Of a DNA stretch of 9,437 bases, positions 8,026-9,437 are shown one piece after another. The notes beneath the pieces were generated by a model that saw nothing but the letters and a program-made list of their open reading frames with translations, was not told the DNA's origin and searched no databases. Position 1 is the first letter of the stretch. Each line of letters starts with the position of its first letter. A program made the translations under genes and the position numbers. The stretch is from a bacterium. Lineage in GTDB: Bacteria; Thermosulfidibacterota; Thermosulfidibacteria; Thermosulfidibacterales; Thermosulfidibacteraceae. The stretch spans positions 1 through 9,437 of the forward strand of contig JALWBK010000147.1 in NCBI GenBank assembly GCA_027037155.1, written 5' to 3'.

Positions 8026-8047
8026 CCTTTTCGCGCTCAGTTTATCT

Positions 8048-8061
8048 TTGATGCAGGTCAA
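8048..8061 (-). promoter_or_regulatory. FNR/HcpR-like activator site
   Basis: On the minus strand the sequence is TTGAC-CTGC-ATCAA, matching nine of ten fixed bases of the FNR consensus TTGAT-N4-ATCAA. One half is also the TTGAC/GTCAA form linked with HcpR-type regulators. Its centre (8054.5) is 41.5 bases upstream of the start implied by the -10 box, the exact class II activation position for CRP/FNR proteins. The regulator gene is not in the window. The spacing match makes chance less likely, but binding is inferred. Confidence 0.65.
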
Positions 8062-8107
8062 AAACTGCGTGGTGCACTGCTAAAGTTCACCGGGCTGACC
8101 CAGGTAC

Positions 8108-8131
8108 GTTGACTATGTTGTTGACTATGTT
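8108..8131. repeat. Tandem 12-base direct repeat in the pilin promoter
   Basis: GTTGACTATGTT occurs twice with no spacer and no mismatch (8108-8119 and 8120-8131). Each copy carries a TTGACT that can serve as a -35 box for the plus-strand pilin gene. It could be a duplication that created a second promoter, or a pair of half-sites for a regulator bound on one face of the helix (the repeat is slightly over one turn). Confidence 0.9.
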
Positions 8132-8149
8132 ATAGTGCAGGTGTATCTT
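8109..8149 (+). promoter_or_regulatory. Two overlapping sigma-70-like promoters for the pilin gene
   Basis: Promoter 1 is TTGACT (8109-8114), a 16-base spacer and TATAGT (8131-8136), each box matching five of six consensus positions. Promoter 2 uses the second repeat copy: TTGACT (8121-8126), a 17-base spacer and TATCTT (8144-8149). Transcription would start near 8143 or 8156, giving a leader of roughly 85-100 bases before the ATG at 8241. I see only a weak 5-bp hairpin (GTGTA/TACAC, about 8141-8158) in that leader. Confidence 0.6.
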
Positions 8150-8226
8150 TAGTTACACAAGGAAGTTAGCGTTAGTTCTTTGTTTTGGCATTTAGTTTGC
8201 TAATTGCATTGGATAAGAAAATGGTT

Positions 8227-8232
8227 GGGAGG
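8227..8232 (+). promoter_or_regulatory. Ribosome binding site fixing the pilin start
   Basis: GGGAGG lies 8 bases before the ATG at 8241. An in-frame GTG at 8232 overlaps this site and therefore cannot be the start. Confidence 0.8.
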
Positions 8233-8240
8233 TGTTGGTT

Positions 8241-8882
8241 ATGAAGAGAAATGGTGGTTTTACCTTGGTTGAGCTGGCCATAGTGCTGGTTATTATAGGA
8301 ATTATCTTAGGGGCTATTTTGAAGGGGCAATCTTTGATCCAGAATGCGAGGGCGAAGAGAGTTCTCAATGACATGAAAGGACTTGAAGCTATGGTGTGGA
8401 CTTTTTATGATAGGTATGGCTTTTTCCCAGGGGATTGTAATCATGATGGTATTATTGAGACTCATATAGGTCCTAATTGGACATTAGGTTATTTGAGCAC
8501 ATCTACTGCTGCTCCTTCTGGTTTCTGTGATACGAGTGCTGGGAGGGATGATGTGCCTTTTAATGATTTAAGGTATGCAGGTATTGCTAACAGGGAGGCT
8601 TCTAACAGGGATCAATTTAAGCACGCTTTTAATGGGCCTTTCTTCATAGGATATGAACGTATCAATGGTGCCTATTATAATGTTATTGCTGTTAATGATA
8701 TCCCTTGTTGGGCAGCAAAGATGATAGATCAATCTATTGATGGAGCTCTTGATTCAAGCACTGGAAGAATTCGGAGGTATACAGCTACTGATACTGTAGA
8801 TACTTCAGATCAGTGGGGTACAGCTTGCAGGACTGAGGATACTTTAGTAGATATACTTTATTTCTTTGATAAGCAGCCATAA
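8241..8882 (+). CDS. Type IV pilin-like (prepilin/pseudopilin) protein
   Basis: A 213-residue prepilin, the only plus-strand gene in the window. The short leader MKRNGG is followed by FTLVELAIVLVIIG (from residue 7), the class III signal cut by prepilin peptidase PilD between Gly6 and Phe7, with the conserved Glu at mature position 5 (Glu11). The hydrophobic helix runs to about residue 27. The globular part has YDRYGFFPGDCNHDGII (56-72), in which Asp65, Asn67, Asp69, Gly70 and Ile72 fit an EF-hand or dockerin-like calcium loop, and four cysteines (66, 96, 156, 196) that could form two disulfides. It would be a surface pilin or a minor pilin. No assembly genes lie nearby. It has its own promoter and terminator. 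Two 60-base stretches that I counted are 35% and 42% GC, against 55% in a comparable stretch of enolase, which may reflect transfer or different expression. Confidence 0.9.
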   Translation: MKRNGGFTLVELAIVLVIIGIILGAILKGQSLIQNARAKRVLNDMKGLEAMVWTFYDRYGFFPGDCNHDGIIETHIGPNWTLGYLSTSTAAPSGFCDTSAGRDDVPFNDLRYAGIANREASNRDQFKHAFNGPFFIGYERINGAYYNVIAVNDIPCWAAKMIDQSIDGALDSSTGRIRRYTATDTVDTSDQWGTACRTEDTLVDILYFFDKQP

Positions 8883-8894
8883 GCGTTGAGTTCG

Positions 8895-8928
8895 AGCTGG
8901 GTGAGGAAAACTCCTCACCCAGCTTTTT
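8895..8928 (+). terminator. Rho-independent terminator of the pilin gene
   Basis: A perfect 13-bp stem (8895-8907 with 8912-8924), loop AAAC and a T run at 8924-8928 (followed by GTATTTTT), 12 bases after the pilin stop. Read on the minus strand, as the end of the converging oxidoreductase gene, the same hairpin is not followed by a T run, so it should be mainly one-directional. Confidence 0.92.
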
Positions 8929-8934
8929 GTATTT

Positions 8935-9437
8935 TTAGTTGCAAATGTGGTATAGAAATTGTGATAGGTGTAGGATTTTTATTGATGGACCCTTTAACTG
9001 CTCTTTGAACTGCTCTATGCAGCTGGGGCATGTTGTTACTACGAGGTCGCAGTTGTTTTCCTGAAGCATGGCCAATTTCTCTTCAAAGACGGCACTTGAG
9101 ACCTCGGGCATCTTGATGCGGTAAAGTCCCGCCCCGCCACAGCATTCCCTCTCCCTTGGGTCTCTCACTAACTCAATTCCTTCAACCCGTTCCAATACCT
9201 TTATCAACGCCTCTTCCCTGTTGTGTATCTTTAGGTGGCATGGGATGTGGACGGCTACCTTTAGTTTTTCCCTTGCTCTGAAGCGTATGTTCTTTTGCAG
9301 TAAGAGTTCAGCCAGTGTAAGTGCTTGTGGTGGGTTAAGGTACTCAAGAAAAGTTGAGAGGCACGTGTCGCATAGAAAAACCACGGGCTTATCTCTGTAA
9401 ATGTTTTGGTTCTTCAGCATTGCCTTTGTGTATTTTT
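8935..9437 (-). CDS. CCG-domain Fe-S oxidoreductase subunit (GlcF/HdrB/HdrD-like), N-terminus beyond window
   Basis: The frame is open to the window edge; a Met codon at 9418-9420 is preceded by in-frame KYTKA, so the gene almost surely starts outside. Numbering from that Met, one complete CCG domain is visible: Cys61, then 31 residues, Cys93-Cys94 (in RECCGGAGLY), then 36 residues, Cys131-x-x-Cys134 (in TTCPSCIEQF). This fits the CX31-39CCX35-36CxxC pattern that binds an unusual 4Fe-4S cluster. An upstream CxxC (Cys17, Cys20 in FLCDTCLSTF) belongs to the same domain type. Relatives are the Fe-S subunits of glycolate/lactate oxidase (GlcF, LldE), GlpC and heterodisulfide reductase. The specific enzyme cannot be told without the N-terminus and its partner. 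It converges on the pilin gene and is separate from the long operon. Confidence 0.87.
   Translation of the reverse strand, partial: KYTKAMLKNQNIYRDKPVVFLCDTCLSTFLEYLNPPQALTLAELLLQKNIRFRAREKLKVAVHIPCHLKIHNREEALIKVLERVEGIELVRDPRERECCGGAGLYRIKMPEVSSAVFEEKLAMLQENNCDLVVTTCPSCIEQFKEQLKGPSIKILHLSQFLYHICN

Overview
The window looks like chromosome of a thermophilic, chemolithotrophic member of the Aquificales (a Hydrogenobacter/Thermocrinis/Aquifex-type bacterium). This is inferred from the compact gene packing, the Lys/Glu-rich protein style, a DUF763 gene typical of (hyper)thermophiles and archaea, and the mix of iron-sulfur, sulfur-relay and quinone genes. The lineage is not proven from the sequence.

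Positions 1-7992 hold one unbroken run of ten minus-strand genes. No intergenic gap exceeds 21 bases, and one pair overlaps by 65 bases. In transcription order (right to left) they are: a 4Fe-4S ferredoxin-like protein (7300-7992), a small siroheme/4Fe-4S reductase with a PCP_red N-terminus (6496-7296), a ferritin-like/VIT1 fusion membrane protein (5617-6483, GTG start), a DsrE-like sulfur-relay protein (5266-5601), a UbiE/MenG quinone methyltransferase (4583-5263), a UbiD-family decarboxylase (3119-4567), enolase (1829-3097), a two-helix membrane protein (1579-1824), a DUF763 protein (567-1643), and the N-terminal 187 codons of a PP-loop ATPase of the MnmA/ThiI kind (1-561).

Positions 7993-8240 are a 248-base divergent control region. 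On the minus side an FNR/HcpR-like palindrome (8048-8061) is centred exactly 41.5 bases upstream of the start point implied by a -10 box at 8020-8025. That is the classical class II activator layout and suggests redox or nitrosative control of the operon. On the plus side a 12-base sequence repeated in tandem (8108-8131) supplies two TTGACT -35 boxes for a pilin gene.

Positions 8241-8882 hold a single plus-strand gene for a type IV pilin-like protein. It is more AT-rich than its neighbours and ends at a perfect 13-bp hairpin terminator (8895-8928). Positions 8935-9437 hold the C-terminal part of a minus-strand CCG-domain iron-sulfur oxidoreductase subunit that runs off the window.

As a working picture, the front half of the operon joins Fe-S electron transfer, siroheme chemistry, iron handling and sulfur relay to the last steps of (mena)quinone synthesis. 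The back half adds glycolysis/gluconeogenesis and poorly known genes. The grouping may be functional, or may only reflect the loose, mixed operons usual in Aquificales.
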